Shown: positions 1 to 12,765 of the stretch, piece by piece
Layout: each line of letters begins with the position of its first letter
Position numbering within the stretch: the stretch's first letter is position 1
DNA from: Hydractinia symbiolongicarpus
Taxonomy: Eukaryota > Cnidaria > Hydrozoa > Anthoathecata > Hydractiniidae
DNA: 64,000 nucleotides
NCBI RefSeq assembly: GCF_029227915.1
Contig: NC_079876.1
Span: 38,051,828-38,115,827, forward strand
Reading direction: 5' to 3'
The notes under the pieces: model-generated
Seen by the model: the letters and a program-made list of their open reading frames with translations, nothing else
Database searches by the model: none
What the model was told of the DNA's origin: nothing
Position numbers and translations under genes: made by a program

Positions 1-1052
1 GATGCGAATATGTGACCAAATCGTTGAAACTCAAACGGACAGACACCGTTAGAAAGTCAGTGAAATGTAGTATTTGAAACTGTCTCTATTTCTTCAGCGC
101 GCGCTAATGGCTAGGATTGGTCCCACAGTGAAAAATGAATTATTTATCTAAATTCTTAAATGAAACGCTACCACAGCGCCCAGTGTAATCGCTGAGTTCC
201 GGCAATCATGTCAAATTAAAAAGAATGATATTTCTTGGAGTCCACATGTCTGACTTATAACATTTAGAAGGTCCCACACTAAAATCAGTTCAATTTAGTT
301 CCACAGTCATTCGTTTCACTGTTAAAAGCGATGCAACCTAGTAATATGAGAAAAATATTGCTAAGTACATGTTGGTACGAATATGTGACCCAACCGTTGA
401 AACTCAAACGAACTGACGCCGTTAGAAAGTCAATGAAATGTAGTTTTGGAAACTGTCGCTATTTCTTGAGCGCGCTATAACGTCTAGGATTGGTCACACA
501 GTAAAAAAATGACTTTACTATACCAATTCTTAAATGAGTCGCTACCACAGCGTCCAGTGTAATCGCTGAGTTTCTGCAATCATGTCAAATTAAGAAGAAT
601 GTTATTTTTTGGAGTCCAATTGTCTCACTTTCACATTTATAGGGTCACAGTCCATAATCAGTTCAATTAAGTCCCACAGTCAATCACTTCGCAGTTAAAA
701 GCCATACAACCTAGTAATATCGGAAAAATATCAAGGAATACATGTTGGTACGAATATGTGACTCAACCGTTGTAACTCAAACGGATTAATACTGTTAGAA
801 AGTCAATAAAATGTAGTTTTGGAAACTGTTGCTATTTCTTGAGCGCGCTATAACGGCTAGGATTGGTCACACAGTAAAAAAATGACTTTCTTATGTTAAT
901 TCTTAAATGAAGCGCTATCACAGCGTCCAGTGTAATCGCTGAGTTCCGGCAATCATGTCAAATTAAAAAGAATGTTATTTCTTGGAGTCCACTTGTCTCA
1001 CTTATAACATTTAGAAGGTCACAGACTAAAATCAGTTCAATTTAGTCCCACA
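1..1052. repeat. Satellite monomers left of the first higher-order repeat
   Basis: Nearly three monomers. The first bases (GATGCGAATATGTGACCAAA) match a variant seen near 38990 and 44879, so this edge belongs to the same monomer family as the middle of the window. No gene or other element is visible here. Confidence 0.85.
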
Positions 1053-4000
1053 GTCGTTCGTTTCACTGTTAAAAGCGATGCAACCTAGTAATATCGGAAA
1101 AATATCGCTAAATACATGTTGGTACGAATATGTGATCCAATTGTTGTAACTCAAACGGACTGACACCGTTAGAAAGTCAATGAAATGTAGTTTTTGAAAC
1201 TGTCGCTATTTCCTCAGCGCGTGATAACGGCTAGGAAGGCTCCCACAGTAAAAAATGAATTATTAATCTAAATTTTTAAATAAAGCGCTACCACAGAGCC
1301 CAGTGTAATCGTTGAGTTCCGTCAATCACGTCAAATTAAGAAGAATGTTATTTCTTGGAGTCCAATTGCCTCACTTTTACATTTATAGGGTCACAGTCCA
1401 TAATCAGTTCAATTAAGTCCCACAGTCAATCGCTTTACTGTTGAACGCCATACAACCTAGTATTACCATAAAAATATCAAAAAATACATGTTGGTACGAA
1501 TATGTGACTCAACTGTTGCAACTCAAACGGATTGATACTGTTAGAAAGTCAATGAAATGTAGTTTTTGAAACTGTCGCTATTTCTTCAGCGCGTGATAAC
1601 GGCTAGGATTGCTCCCAAAGTAAAAATGACTTATTAATCTAAATTTTTGAATGAAGCGCTACCACAGGGCCCAGTGTAATCGTTGAGTTCCGCCAATCAC
1701 GTCAAATTAAGAAGAATGTTATTTCTTGGAGTCCAATTGTCTCACTTTCAAATTTATAGGTTCTCAGTTTATAATCAGTTCAATTAAGTCCCACAGTCAA
1801 TCGTTTCGCTGTTGAAAGCCATAAAACCTAGTAATACCTGAAAAATATCAAAAAATACATGTTGGTACGAATATGTGACTCAACTGTTGTAACTCAAACG
1901 GATTGATACTTTTCGAAAGTCAATGAAATGTAGTTTTTGAAACTGTCACTATTTCTTCAGCGCGCGATAACGGCTAGGATTGCTCCCACAGTAAAAAATG
2001 ACTTATTTATCTAAATTCTTAAATGAAGCGCTTCCACAGCGCCCAGTATAATCGCTGAATTCCGGCAATCATGTCAAGTTAAAAAGAATGTTATTTCTTG
2101 GAGTCCAATTGTCTCACTTTTACATTTATAGGGTCACAGTCCATAATCAGTTCAATTAAGTCCCACAGTCAATCGCTTCACTATTGAAAGCCATACAACC
2201 TAGTATTACCTAAAAAATATCAAAAAATACATGTTGGTACGAATATGTGACTCAACTGTTGTAACTCAAATGGATTGATATTGTTAGAAAGTCAATGAAA
2301 TGTAGTTTTTGAAACTGTCGCCATTTCTTCAGCGCGTGATAACGGCTAGGATTGCTCCCACAGTAAAAAATGACTTATTAATCTAAATTTTTAAATGAAG
2401 CGCATACCACAGAGCCCAGTGTAATCGTTGAGTTCCGCCAATCACGTCAAATTAAGAAGAATGTTATTTCTTGGAGTCCAATTGTCTCACTTTCACATTT
2501 ATAGGGTCTCAGTCCATAATCAGTTCAATTAAGTTCCACAGTCAATCGTTTCCCTGTTGAAAGCCATAAAACCTAGTAATACCTGAAAAATATAAAAAAT
2601 ACATATTGGTACGAATATGTGACTCAACTGTTGCAACTCAAACGGATTGATACTGTTAGAAAGTCAATGAAATGTAGTTTTTGAAACTGTCGCTATTTCT
2701 TCAGCGCGTGATAACGGCTAGGATTGCTCCCAAAGTAAAAATGACTTATTAATCTAAATTTTTGAATGAAGCGCTACCACAGGGCCCAGTGTAATCGTTG
2801 AGTTCCGCCAATCACGTCAAATTAAGAAGAATGTTATTTCTTGGAGTCCAATTGTCTCACTTTCAAATTTATAGGGTCTCAGTTTATAATCAGTTCAATT
2901 AAGTCCCACAGTCAATCGTTTCGCTGTTGAAAGCCATAAAACCTAGTAATACCTGAAAAATATCAAAAAATACATGTTGGTACGAATATGTGACTCAACT
3001 GTTGTAACTCAAACGGATTGATACTTTTAGAAAGTCAATGAAATGTAGTTTTTGAAACTGTCGCTATTTCTTCAGCGCGCGATAACGGCTAGGATTGCTC
3101 CCACAGTAAAAAATGACTTATTTATCTAAATTCTTAAATGAAGCGCTTCCACAGCGCCCAGTATAATCGCTGAGTTCCGGCAATCATGTCAAGTTAAAAA
3201 GAATGTTTTTTCTTGGAGTCCACTTGTCTCACTTTTACATTTATAGGGTCACAGTCCATAATCAGTTCAATTAAGTCCCACAGTCAATCGCTTCACTGTT
3301 GAAAGCCATACAACCTAGTATTACCTAAAAAATATCAAAAAATACATGTTGGTACAAATATGTGATCCAACTGTTGTCACTCAAACGGACTGACACCGTT
3401 AGAAAGTCAATGAAATGTAGTTTTTGAAACTGTCGCTATTTCTTCAGCGCGTGATAACGGCTAGGATTTCTCCCACAGTAAAGAATGACTTATAAATCTA
3501 AATTTTTAAATGAAGCGCTACCACAGAGCCCAGTGTAATCGTTGAGTTCCGCCAATCACGTCAAATTAAGAAGAATGTTATTTCTTGGAGTCCAATTGTC
3601 TCACTTTCACATTTATAGAGTCACAGTCCATAATCAGTTCAATCTAGTCCCAAAATCAATCGTTTCACTGTTAAAAGCGATGCAACCTAGTAATATATGA
3701 AAAATATCGCTAAATACATGTTGGTGCGAATATATGACCCAACCGTTGTAACTCATACGGACTCACACCGTTAGAAAGTCAATGAAATGTAGTTTTTGAA
3801 ACTGTTTCTGTTTCCTCAGCGCGCGATAACGGCTAGGATTGGTCCCACGGTAAAAAAATGACTTTCTTATCTTAATTCTTAAATAAAGCGCTACCACAGC
3901 GTCCAGTGTAATCGCTGAGTTTCGGCAATCATGTCAAATTAAGAAGAATGTTATTTCTTGGAGTCCAATTGTCTCATTTATCACATTTATCAGGTCACAG

Positions 4001-5520
4001 TCCAAAGTTATATCAATGAAGTCCCACAGTCAATCGTTTCATTGTTAAAGGCGATGCAACCTAGTAATATCGGAAAAATATCGCTAAATACATGTTGGTA
4101 CGAATATGTGATCCAACCGTTGTAATTCAAACGGACTGACACCGTTAGAAAGTCAATGAAATGTAGTTTCTGAAACTGTCGCTATTTCTTCTGCGCGCAA
4201 AAACGGCTAGGAATGGTCCCACAGTAAAAAAATGACTTATTAATCTAAATTTTTAAATGATGCGCTACCACAGAGCCCAGTGTAATCGTTGAGTTCCGCC
4301 AATCACGTCAAATTAAGAAGAATGTTATTTCTTGGAGTCCAATTGTCTCACTTTCACATTTATAGGGTCACAGTCCATAATCAATTCAATTAAGTCCCAC
4401 AGTCAATTGTTTCGCTGTTGAAAGCCATACAACCTAGTAATACCTGAAAAATATCAAAAAATACATGTTGGTACGAATATGTGACTCAACTGTTGTAACT
4501 CAAACGGATTGATACTGTTAGACAGTCAATGAAATGTAGTTTTTGAAACTGTCGCTATTTCTTTAGCGCGCGATAACGGCTAGAATTGGTCCCACAGTAA
4601 AAAATGACTTATTTATCTAAGTTCTTAAATGAAGCGCTACCACAGCGCCCAGTGTAATCGCTGAGTTCCGGCAATCATGTCAAGTTAAAAAGAATGTTAC
4701 TTCTTGGAGTCCACTTGTCTCACTTATAACATTTATAAGGTCACAGACCAAAATCAGTTCAATTTAGGCCCAAAATCAATCGTTTCACTGTTGTAAGCGA
4801 TGCAACCTAGTAATATCGGAAAAATATCGCTAAATACATGTTGGTACGAATATGTGATCCAACTGTTGTAACTCAAACGGACTGACACCGTTAGAAAGTC
4901 AATGAAATGTAGTTTTTGAAACTGTCGCTATTTCTTCAGCGCGTGATAACGGCTAGGATTTCTCCCACAGTAAAGAATGACTTATAAATCTAAATTTTTA
5001 AATGAAGCGCTACCACAGAGCCCAGTGTAATCGTTGAGTTCCGCCAATCACGTCAAATTAAGAAGAATGTTATTTCTTGGAGTCCAATTGTCTCACTTTC
5101 ACATTTATAGAGTCACAGTCCATAATCAGTTCAATCTAGTCCCAAAATCAATCGTTTCACTGTTAAAAGCGATGCAACCTAGTAATATATGAAAAATATC
5201 GCTAAATACATGTTGGTGCGAATATATGACCCAACCGTTGTAACTCATACGGACTCACACCGTTAGAAAGTCAATGAAATGTAATTTTTGAAACTGTTTC
5301 TGTTTCCTCAGCGCGCGATAACGGCTAGGATTGGTCCCACGGTAAAAAAATGACTTTCTTATCTTAATTCTTAAATAAAGCGCTACCACAGCGTCCAGTG
5401 TAATCGCTGAGTTTCGGCAATCATGTCAAATTAAGAAGAATGTTATTTCTTGGAGTCCAATTGTCTCATTTATCACATTTATCAGGTCACAGTCCAAAGT
5501 TATATCAATTTAGTCCCACA
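1053..5520. repeat. Higher-order repeat A, copy 1 (12 monomers, 4468 bp)
   Basis: Twelve non-identical monomers that recur as a block 4468 bp to the right. Rare variants match at exactly that spacing: GTCGTTCG at 1053 and 5521, CTGTTGTCACTC just after 3361 and 7829, and GTTAGACAGTC near 4516 and 8984. The two copies differ at only a few bases by eye, for example near 1759 versus 6227, whereas neighbouring monomers within a copy differ at many positions. That contrast defines a higher-order repeat made by unequal exchange. Confidence 0.9.
3361..5503. repeat. Nested 4-monomer repeat (period 1492) in HOR A copy 1
   Basis: A block of four monomers begins to repeat after 1492 bp: the TATCAATG variant at 4011 recurs at 5503, and the TTTCTCCCACAGTAAAGAATG variant after 3466 recurs after 4958. 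One full and one partial copy lie here. Confidence 0.85.
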
Positions 5521-8500
5521 GTCGTTCGTTTCACTGTTAAAAGCGATGCAACCTAGTAATATCGGAAAAATATCGCTAAATACATGTTGGTACGAATATG
5601 TGATCCAATTGTTGTAACTCAAACGGACTGACACCGTTAGAAAGTCAATGAAATGTAGTTTTTGAAACTGTCGCTATTTCCTCAGCGCGTGATAACGGCT
5701 AGGAAGGCTCCCACAGTAAAAAATGAATTATTAATCTAAATTTTTAAATAAAGCGCTACCACAGAGCCCAGTGTAATCGTTGAGTTCCGTCAATCACGTC
5801 AAATTAAGAAGAATGTTATTTCTTGGAGTCCAATTGCCTCACTTTTACATTTATAGGGTCACAGTCCATAATCAGTTCAATTAAGTCCCACAGTCAATCG
5901 CTTTACTGTTGAACGCCATACAACCTAGTATTACCATAAAAATATCAAAAAATACATGTTGGTACGAATATGTGACTCAACTGTTGCAACTCAAACGGAT
6001 TGATACTGTTAGAAAGTCAATGAAATGTAGTTTTTGAAACTGTCGCTATTTCTTCAGCGCGTGATAACGGCTAGGATTGCTCCCAAAGTAAAAATGACTT
6101 ATTAATCTAAATTTTTGAATGAAGCGCTACCACAGGGCCCAGTGTAATCGTTGAGTTCCGCCAATCACGTCAAATTAAGAAGAATGTTATTTCTTGGAGT
6201 CCAATTGTCTCACTTTCAAATTTATAAGGTCTCAGTTTATAATCAGTTCAATTAAGTCCCACAGTCAATCGTTTCGCTGTTGAAAGCCATAAAACCTAGT
6301 AATACCTGAAAAATATCAAAAAATACATGTTGGTACGAATATGTGACTCAACTGTTGTAACTCAAACGGATTGATACTTTTCGAAAGTCAATGAAATGTA
6401 GTTTTTGAAACTGTCACTATTTCTTCAGCGCGCGATAACGGCTAGGATTGCTCCCACAGTAAAAAATGACTTATTTATCTAAATTCTTAAATGAAGCGCT
6501 TCCACAGCGCCCAGTATAATCGCTGAATTCCGGCAATCATGTCAAGTTAAAAAGAATGTTATTTCTTGGAGTCCAATTGTCTCACTTTTACATTTATAGG
6601 GTCACAGTCCATAATCAGTTCAATTAAGTCCCACAGTCAATCGCTTCACTATTGAAAGCCATACAACCTAGTATTACCTAAAAAATATCAAAAAATACAT
6701 GTTGGTACGAATATGTGACTCAACTGTTGTAACTCAAATGGATTGATATTGTTAGAAAGTCAATGAAATGTAGTTTTTGAAACTGTCGCCATTTCTTCAG
6801 CGCGTGATAACGGCTAGGATTGCTCCCACAGTAAAAAATGACTTATTAATCTAAATTTTTAAATGAAGCGCATACCACAGAGCCCAGTGTAATCGTTGAG
6901 TTCCGCCAATCACGTCAAATTAAGAAGAATGTTATTTCTTGGAGTCCAATTGTCTCACTTTCACATTTATAGGGTCTCAGTCCATAATCAGTTCAATTAA
7001 GTTCCACAGTCAATCGTTTCCCTGTTGAAAGCCATAAAACCTAGTAATACCTGAAAAATATAAAAAATACATATTGGTACGAATATGTGACTCAACTGTT
7101 GCAACTCAAACGGATTGATACTGTTAGAAAGTCAATGAAATGTAGTTTTTGAAACTGTCGCTATTTCTTCAGCGCGTGATAACGGCTAGGATTGCTCCCA
7201 AAGTAAAAATGACTTATTAATCTAAATTTTTGAATGAAGCGCTACCACAGGGCCCAGTGTAATCGTTGAGTTCCGCCAATCACGTCAAATTAAGAAGAAT
7301 GTTATTTCTTGGAGTCCAATTGTCTCACTTTCAAATTTATAGGGTCTCAGTTTATAATCAGTTCAATTAAGTCCCACAGTCAATCGTTTCGCTGTTGAAA
7401 GCCATAAAACCTAGTAATACCTGAAAAATATCAAAAAATACATGTTGGTACGAATATGTGACTCAACTGTTGTAACTCAAACGGATTGATACTTTTAGAA
7501 AGTCAATGAAATGTAGTTTTTGAAACTGTCGCTATTTCTTCAGCGCGCGATAACGGCTAGGATTGCTCCCACAGTAAAAAATGACTTATTTATCTAAATT
7601 CTTAAATGAAGCGCTTCCACAGCGCCCAGTATAATCGCTGAGTTCCGGCAATCATGTCAAGTTAAAAAGAATGTTTTTTCTTGGAGTCCACTTGTCTCAC
7701 TTTTACATTTATAGGGTCACAGTCCATAATCAGTTCAATTAAGTCCCACAGTCAATCGCTTCACTGTTGAAAGCCATACAACCTAGTATTACCTAAAAAA
7801 TATCAAAAAATACATGTTGGTACAAATATGTGATCCAACTGTTGTCACTCAAACGGACTGACACCGTTAGAAAGTCAATGAAATGTAGTTTTTGAAACTG
7901 TCGCTATTTCTTCAGCGCGTGATAACGGCTAGGATTTCTCCCACAGTAAAGAATGACTTATAAATCTAAATTTTTAAATGAAGCGCTACCACAGAGCCCA
8001 GTGTAATCGTTGAGTTCCGCCAATCACGTCAAATTAAGAAGAATGTTATTTCTTGGAGTCCAATTGTCTCACTTTCACATTTATAGAGTCACAGTCCATA
8101 ATCAGTTCAATCTAGTCCCAAAATCAATCGTTTCACTGTTAAAAGCGATGCAACCTAGTAATATATGAAAAATATCGCTAAATACATGTTGGTGCGAATA
8201 TATGACCCAACCGTTGTAACTCATACGGACTCACACCGTTAGAAAGTCAATGAAATGTAGTTTTTGAAATTGTTTCTGTTTCCTCAGCGCGCGATAACGG
8301 CTAGGATTGGTCCCACGGTAAAAAAATGACTTTCTTATCTTAATTCTTAAATAAAGCGCTACCACAGCGTCCAGTGTAATCGCTGAGTTTCGGCAATCAT
8401 GTCAAATTAAGAAGAATGTTATTTCTTGGAGTCCAATTGTCTCATTTATCACATTTATCAGGTCACAGTCCAAAGTTATATCAATGAAGTCCCACAGTCA

Positions 8501-9988
8501 ATCGTTTCATTGTTAAAGGCGATGCAACCTAGTAATATCGGAAAAATATCGCTAAATACATGTTGGTACGAATATGTGATCCAACCGTTGTAATTCAAAC
8601 GGACTGACACCGTTAGAAAGTCAATGAAATGTAGTTTCTGAAACTGTCGCTATTTCTTCTGCGCGCAAAAACGGCTAGGAATGGTCCCACAGTAAAAAAA
8701 TGACTTATTAATCTAAATTTTTAAATGATGCGCTACCACAGAGCCCAGTGTAATCGTTGAGTTCCGCCAATCACGTCAAATTAAGAAGAATGTTATTTCT
8801 TGGAGTCCAATTGTCTCACTTTCACATTTATAGGGTCACAGTCCATAATCAATTCAATTAAGTCCCACAGTCAATTGTTTCGCTGTTGAAAGCCATACAA
8901 CCTAGTAATACCTGAAAAATATCAAAAAATACATGTTGGTACGAATATGTGACTCAACTGTTGTAACTCAAACGGATTGATACTGTTAGACAGTCAATGA
9001 AATGTAGTTTTTGAAACTGTCGCTATTTCTTTAGCGCGCGATAACGGCTAGAATTGGTCCCACAGTAAAAAATGACTTATTTATCTAAGTTCTTAAATGA
9101 AGCGCTACCACAGCGCCCAGTGTAATCGCTGAGTTCCGGCAATCATGTCAAGTTAAAAAGAATGTTACTTCTTGGAGTCCACTTGTCTCACTTATAACAT
9201 TTATAAGGTCACAGACCAAAATCAGTTCAATTTAGGCCCAAAATCAATCGTTTCACTGTTGTAAGCGATGCAACCTAGTAATATCGGAAAAATATCGCTA
9301 AATACATGTTGGTACGAATATGTGATCCAACTGTTGTAACTCAAACGGACTGACACCGTTAGAAAGTCAATGAAATGTAGTTTTTGAAACTGTCGCTATT
9401 TCTTCAGCGCGTGATAACGGCTAGGATTTCTCCCACAGTAAAGAATGACTTATAAATCTAAATTTTTAAATGAAGCGCTACCACAGAGCCCAGTGTAATC
9501 GTTGAGTTCCGCCAATCACGTCAAATTAAGAAGAATGTTATTTCTTGGAGTCCAATTGTCTCACTTTCACATTTATAGAGTCACAGTCCATAATCAGTTC
9601 AATCTAGTCCCAAAATCAATCGTTTCACTGTTAAAAGCGATGCAACCTAGTAATATATGAAAAATATCGCTAAATACATGTTGGTGCGAATATATGACCC
9701 AACCGTTGTAACTCATACGGACTCACACCGTTAGAAAGTCAATGAAATGTAATTTTTGAAACTGTTTCTGTTTCCTCAGCGCGCGATAACGGCTAGGATT
9801 GGTCCCACGGTAAAAAAATGACTTTCTTATCTTAATTCTTAAATAAAGCGCTACCACAGCGTCCAGTGTAATCGCTGAGTTTCGGCAATCATGTCAAATT
9901 AAGAAGAATGTTATTTCTTGGAGTCCAATTGTCTCATTTATCACATTTATCAGGTCACAGTCCAAAGTTATATCAATGAAGTCCCACA
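5521..9988. repeat. Higher-order repeat A, copy 2 (12 monomers, 4468 bp)
   Basis: Second copy of the 4468-bp unit, starting at the hybrid junction where TATATCAAT is followed by TTTAGTCCC (about 5503-5520) instead of GAAGTCCC. At the equivalent point on the right (about 9977) the sequence keeps the GAAGTCCC form and runs on into more of the nested 4-monomer repeat, so copy 2 has no third partner. Confidence 0.88.
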
Positions 9989-10720
9989 GTCAATCGTTTC
10001 ATTGTTAAAGGCGATGCAACCTAGTAATATCGGAAAAATATCGCTAAATACATGTTGGTACGAATATGTGATCCAACCGTTGTAATTCAAACGGACTGAC
10101 ACCGTTAGAAAGTCAATGAAATGTAGTTTCTGAAACTGTCGCTATTTCTTCTGCGCGCAAAAACGGCTAGGAATGGTCCCACAGTAAAAAAATGACTTAT
10201 TAATCTAAATTTTTAAATGATGCGCTACCACAGAGCCCAGTGTAATCGTTGAGTTCCGCCAATCACGTCAAATTAAGAAGAATGTTATTTCTTGGAGTCC
10301 AATTGTCTCACTTTCACATTTATAGGGTCACAGTCCATAATCAATTCAATTAAGTCCCACAGTCAATTGTTTCGCTGTTGAAAGCCATACAACCTAGTAA
10401 TACCTGAAAAATATCAAAAAATACATGTTGGTACGAATATGTGACTCAACTGTTGTAACTCAAACGGATTGATACTGTTAGAAAGTCAATGAAATGTAGT
10501 TTTTGAAACTGTCGCTATTTCTTTAGCGCGCGATAACGGCTAGAATTGGTCCCACAGTAAAAAATGACTTATTTATCTAAGTTCTTAAATGAAGCGCTAC
10601 CACAGCGCCCAGTGTAATCGCTGAGTTCCGGCAATCATGTCAAGTTAAAAAGAATGTTACTTCTTGGAGTCCACTTGTCTCACTTATAACATTTATAAGG
10701 TCACAGACCAAAATCAGTTC
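7829..10720. repeat. Nested 4-monomer repeat (period 1492), about two copies
   Basis: The same four-monomer block as in HOR A copy 1, here running almost two full periods: the TATCAATGAAG variant lies at 8479 and 9971, exactly 1492 apart. The run ends near 10720, where the sequence changes to a monomer carrying CCTAGTAATATGAGAAAAAT and GGTGCGAATATATG. Confidence 0.85.
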
Positions 10721-12765
10721 AATTTAGTCCCAAAATCAATCGTTTCACTGTTAAAAGCGATGCAACCTAGTAATATGAGAAAAATATCGCTAAATACATG
10801 TTGGTGCGAATATATGACCCAACCGTTGTAACTCAAACGGACTGACACCGTTAGAAAGTCAATGAAATGTAGTTTTTGAAACTGTCGCTGTTTCTTCAGC
10901 GCGCGATAACGGCTAGGAGTGGTCCCACAGTAAAAAATGACTTTCTTATCTTAATTCTTAAATAAAGCGCTACCACAGCGCCCAGTGTAATCGCTGAGTT
11001 TCGGCAATCATGTCAAATTAAGAAGAATGTTATTTCTTGGAGTTCAATTGTCTCATTTATCACATTTATCAGGTCACTGTCCAAAGTTTTTTCAATGAAG
11101 ACCCACAGTCAATCATTTCGCTGTTAAAAGCCATACAACCTAGTAATACTTGAAAAATATCAAGAAATACATGTTGGTACGAATATGTGACTCAACCGTT
11201 GTAACTCAAACGGATTAATACTGTTAGAAAGTCAATGAAATGTAGCTTTTGAAACTGTCGGTATTTCTTCAGCGCGCGATAACGGCTAGGATTGCTCCCA
11301 CAGTAAAAAATGTCTTATTAATCTAAATTTTTAAATGAAGCGCTACCACAGAGCCCAGTGTAATCGTTGAGCTCCGCCAATCACGTCAAGTTAAGAAAAA
11401 TGTTATTTCTTGGAGTCCAATTGTCTCACTTTCACATTTATATGGTCACAGTCCATAATCAGTTCAATTAAGTCCCACAGTCAATCGTTTCGCTGTTGAA
11501 AGCCATACAACCTAGCAATACCTGAAAAATATCAAAAAACACATGTTGGTTCGAATATGTGACTCAACTGTTGTAACTCAAACGGATTGATACTGTTAGA
11601 AAGTCAATGAAATGTAGTTTTTGAAACTGTCGCTATTTCTTCCACGCGCAATAACGGATAGGATTGGTCCCTCAGTAAAGAATGACTTATTTATCTAAAT
11701 TCTTAAATGAAGCGCTACAACAGCGCCCAGTGTAATCGCTGAGTTCCGGCAATCATGTCAAATTAAAAAGAATGTTATTTCTTGGAGTCCACTTGTCTCA
11801 TTTAAAACATTTATAAGGTCACAGACCAAAATTAGTTCAATTTAGTCCCACAGTCAATCGTTTCACTGTTAAAAGCGATGCAACCTAGAAATATGAGAAA
11901 AATATCGCTAAATACATGTTGGTGCGAATATATGACCCAACCGTTGTAACTCAAACGGACTGACACCGTTAGAAAGTCAATGAAATATAGTTTTTTAAAC
12001 TGTCGGTGTTTCTTCAGCGCGCGATAACGGCCAGGATTAGTCCCACAGTAAAAAAATGACTTTCTTATCTTAATTCTTAAATGAAGCGCTGCCACATCGC
12101 CCAGTGTAATCGCTGAGTTTCGGCAATCAATTCAAAATAAGAAAAATGTTATTTCTTGGAGTCCAATTGTCTCACTTTCACATTTATAGTGTCACAGTCC
12201 ATAAGCAGTTCAATTAAGTCCCACAGTCAATCGTTTCGCTGTTAAAAGCCATACAACCTAGTAATACCTGAAAAATGTCAAGAAACACAAGTTGGTACGA
12301 ATATGTGATCCAACCGTTGTAACTCAAACGGACTGACACCGTTAGAAAGTCTATGAAATGTAGTTTTTGAAACTGTCGCTATTTCTTCAGAGCGCGATAA
12401 CGGCTAGGATTGGTTCCACAGTAAATAATGACTTATTTATCTAAATTCTTAAATAAAGCGCTACCACAGCGCCAAGTGCAATCTCTGAGTTTCGGCAATC
12501 TTGTCAAATTAAGAAGAATGTTATTTCTTGGAGTCCAATTGTCTCATTTATCACATTTATCAGGTCACAGTCCAAAGTTAGTTCAATTAAGTCTTACAGT
12601 TAATCGTTTCACTGTTATAAGCGACGCAACCTAGTAATATGAGAAAAATTTCGCTAAATACCTGTTGGTACGAATATGTGACGCAATCGTTGTAACTGAA
12701 GCGGATTGATACCGTTCGAAAGTCAATGAAATGTAGTTTTTGAATCTGTCGCTATTTTTTCAGCG
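8290..12765. repeat. Higher-order repeat B, copy 1 (12 monomers, 4476 bp)
   Basis: The unit is chimeric. Its first part is the 4-monomer block of HOR A (to about 10720) and its second part is a set of different monomers (10720-12765). Landmarks repeat at 4476 bp: TATCAATGAAG at 8479 and 12955, and ACCCACAGTCAATCATTTC at 11101 and 15577. It overlaps the right end of HOR A copy 2, so the two periodicities share sequence. Confidence 0.85.

Noticed and set aside
11832-12095. 87-codon minus-strand open frame recurring at 16308 and 23690
   Set aside because: It lies wholly within satellite monomers, recurs only because the higher-order unit recurs, and shows no recognisable domain. The frame is open by chance in one monomer variant.
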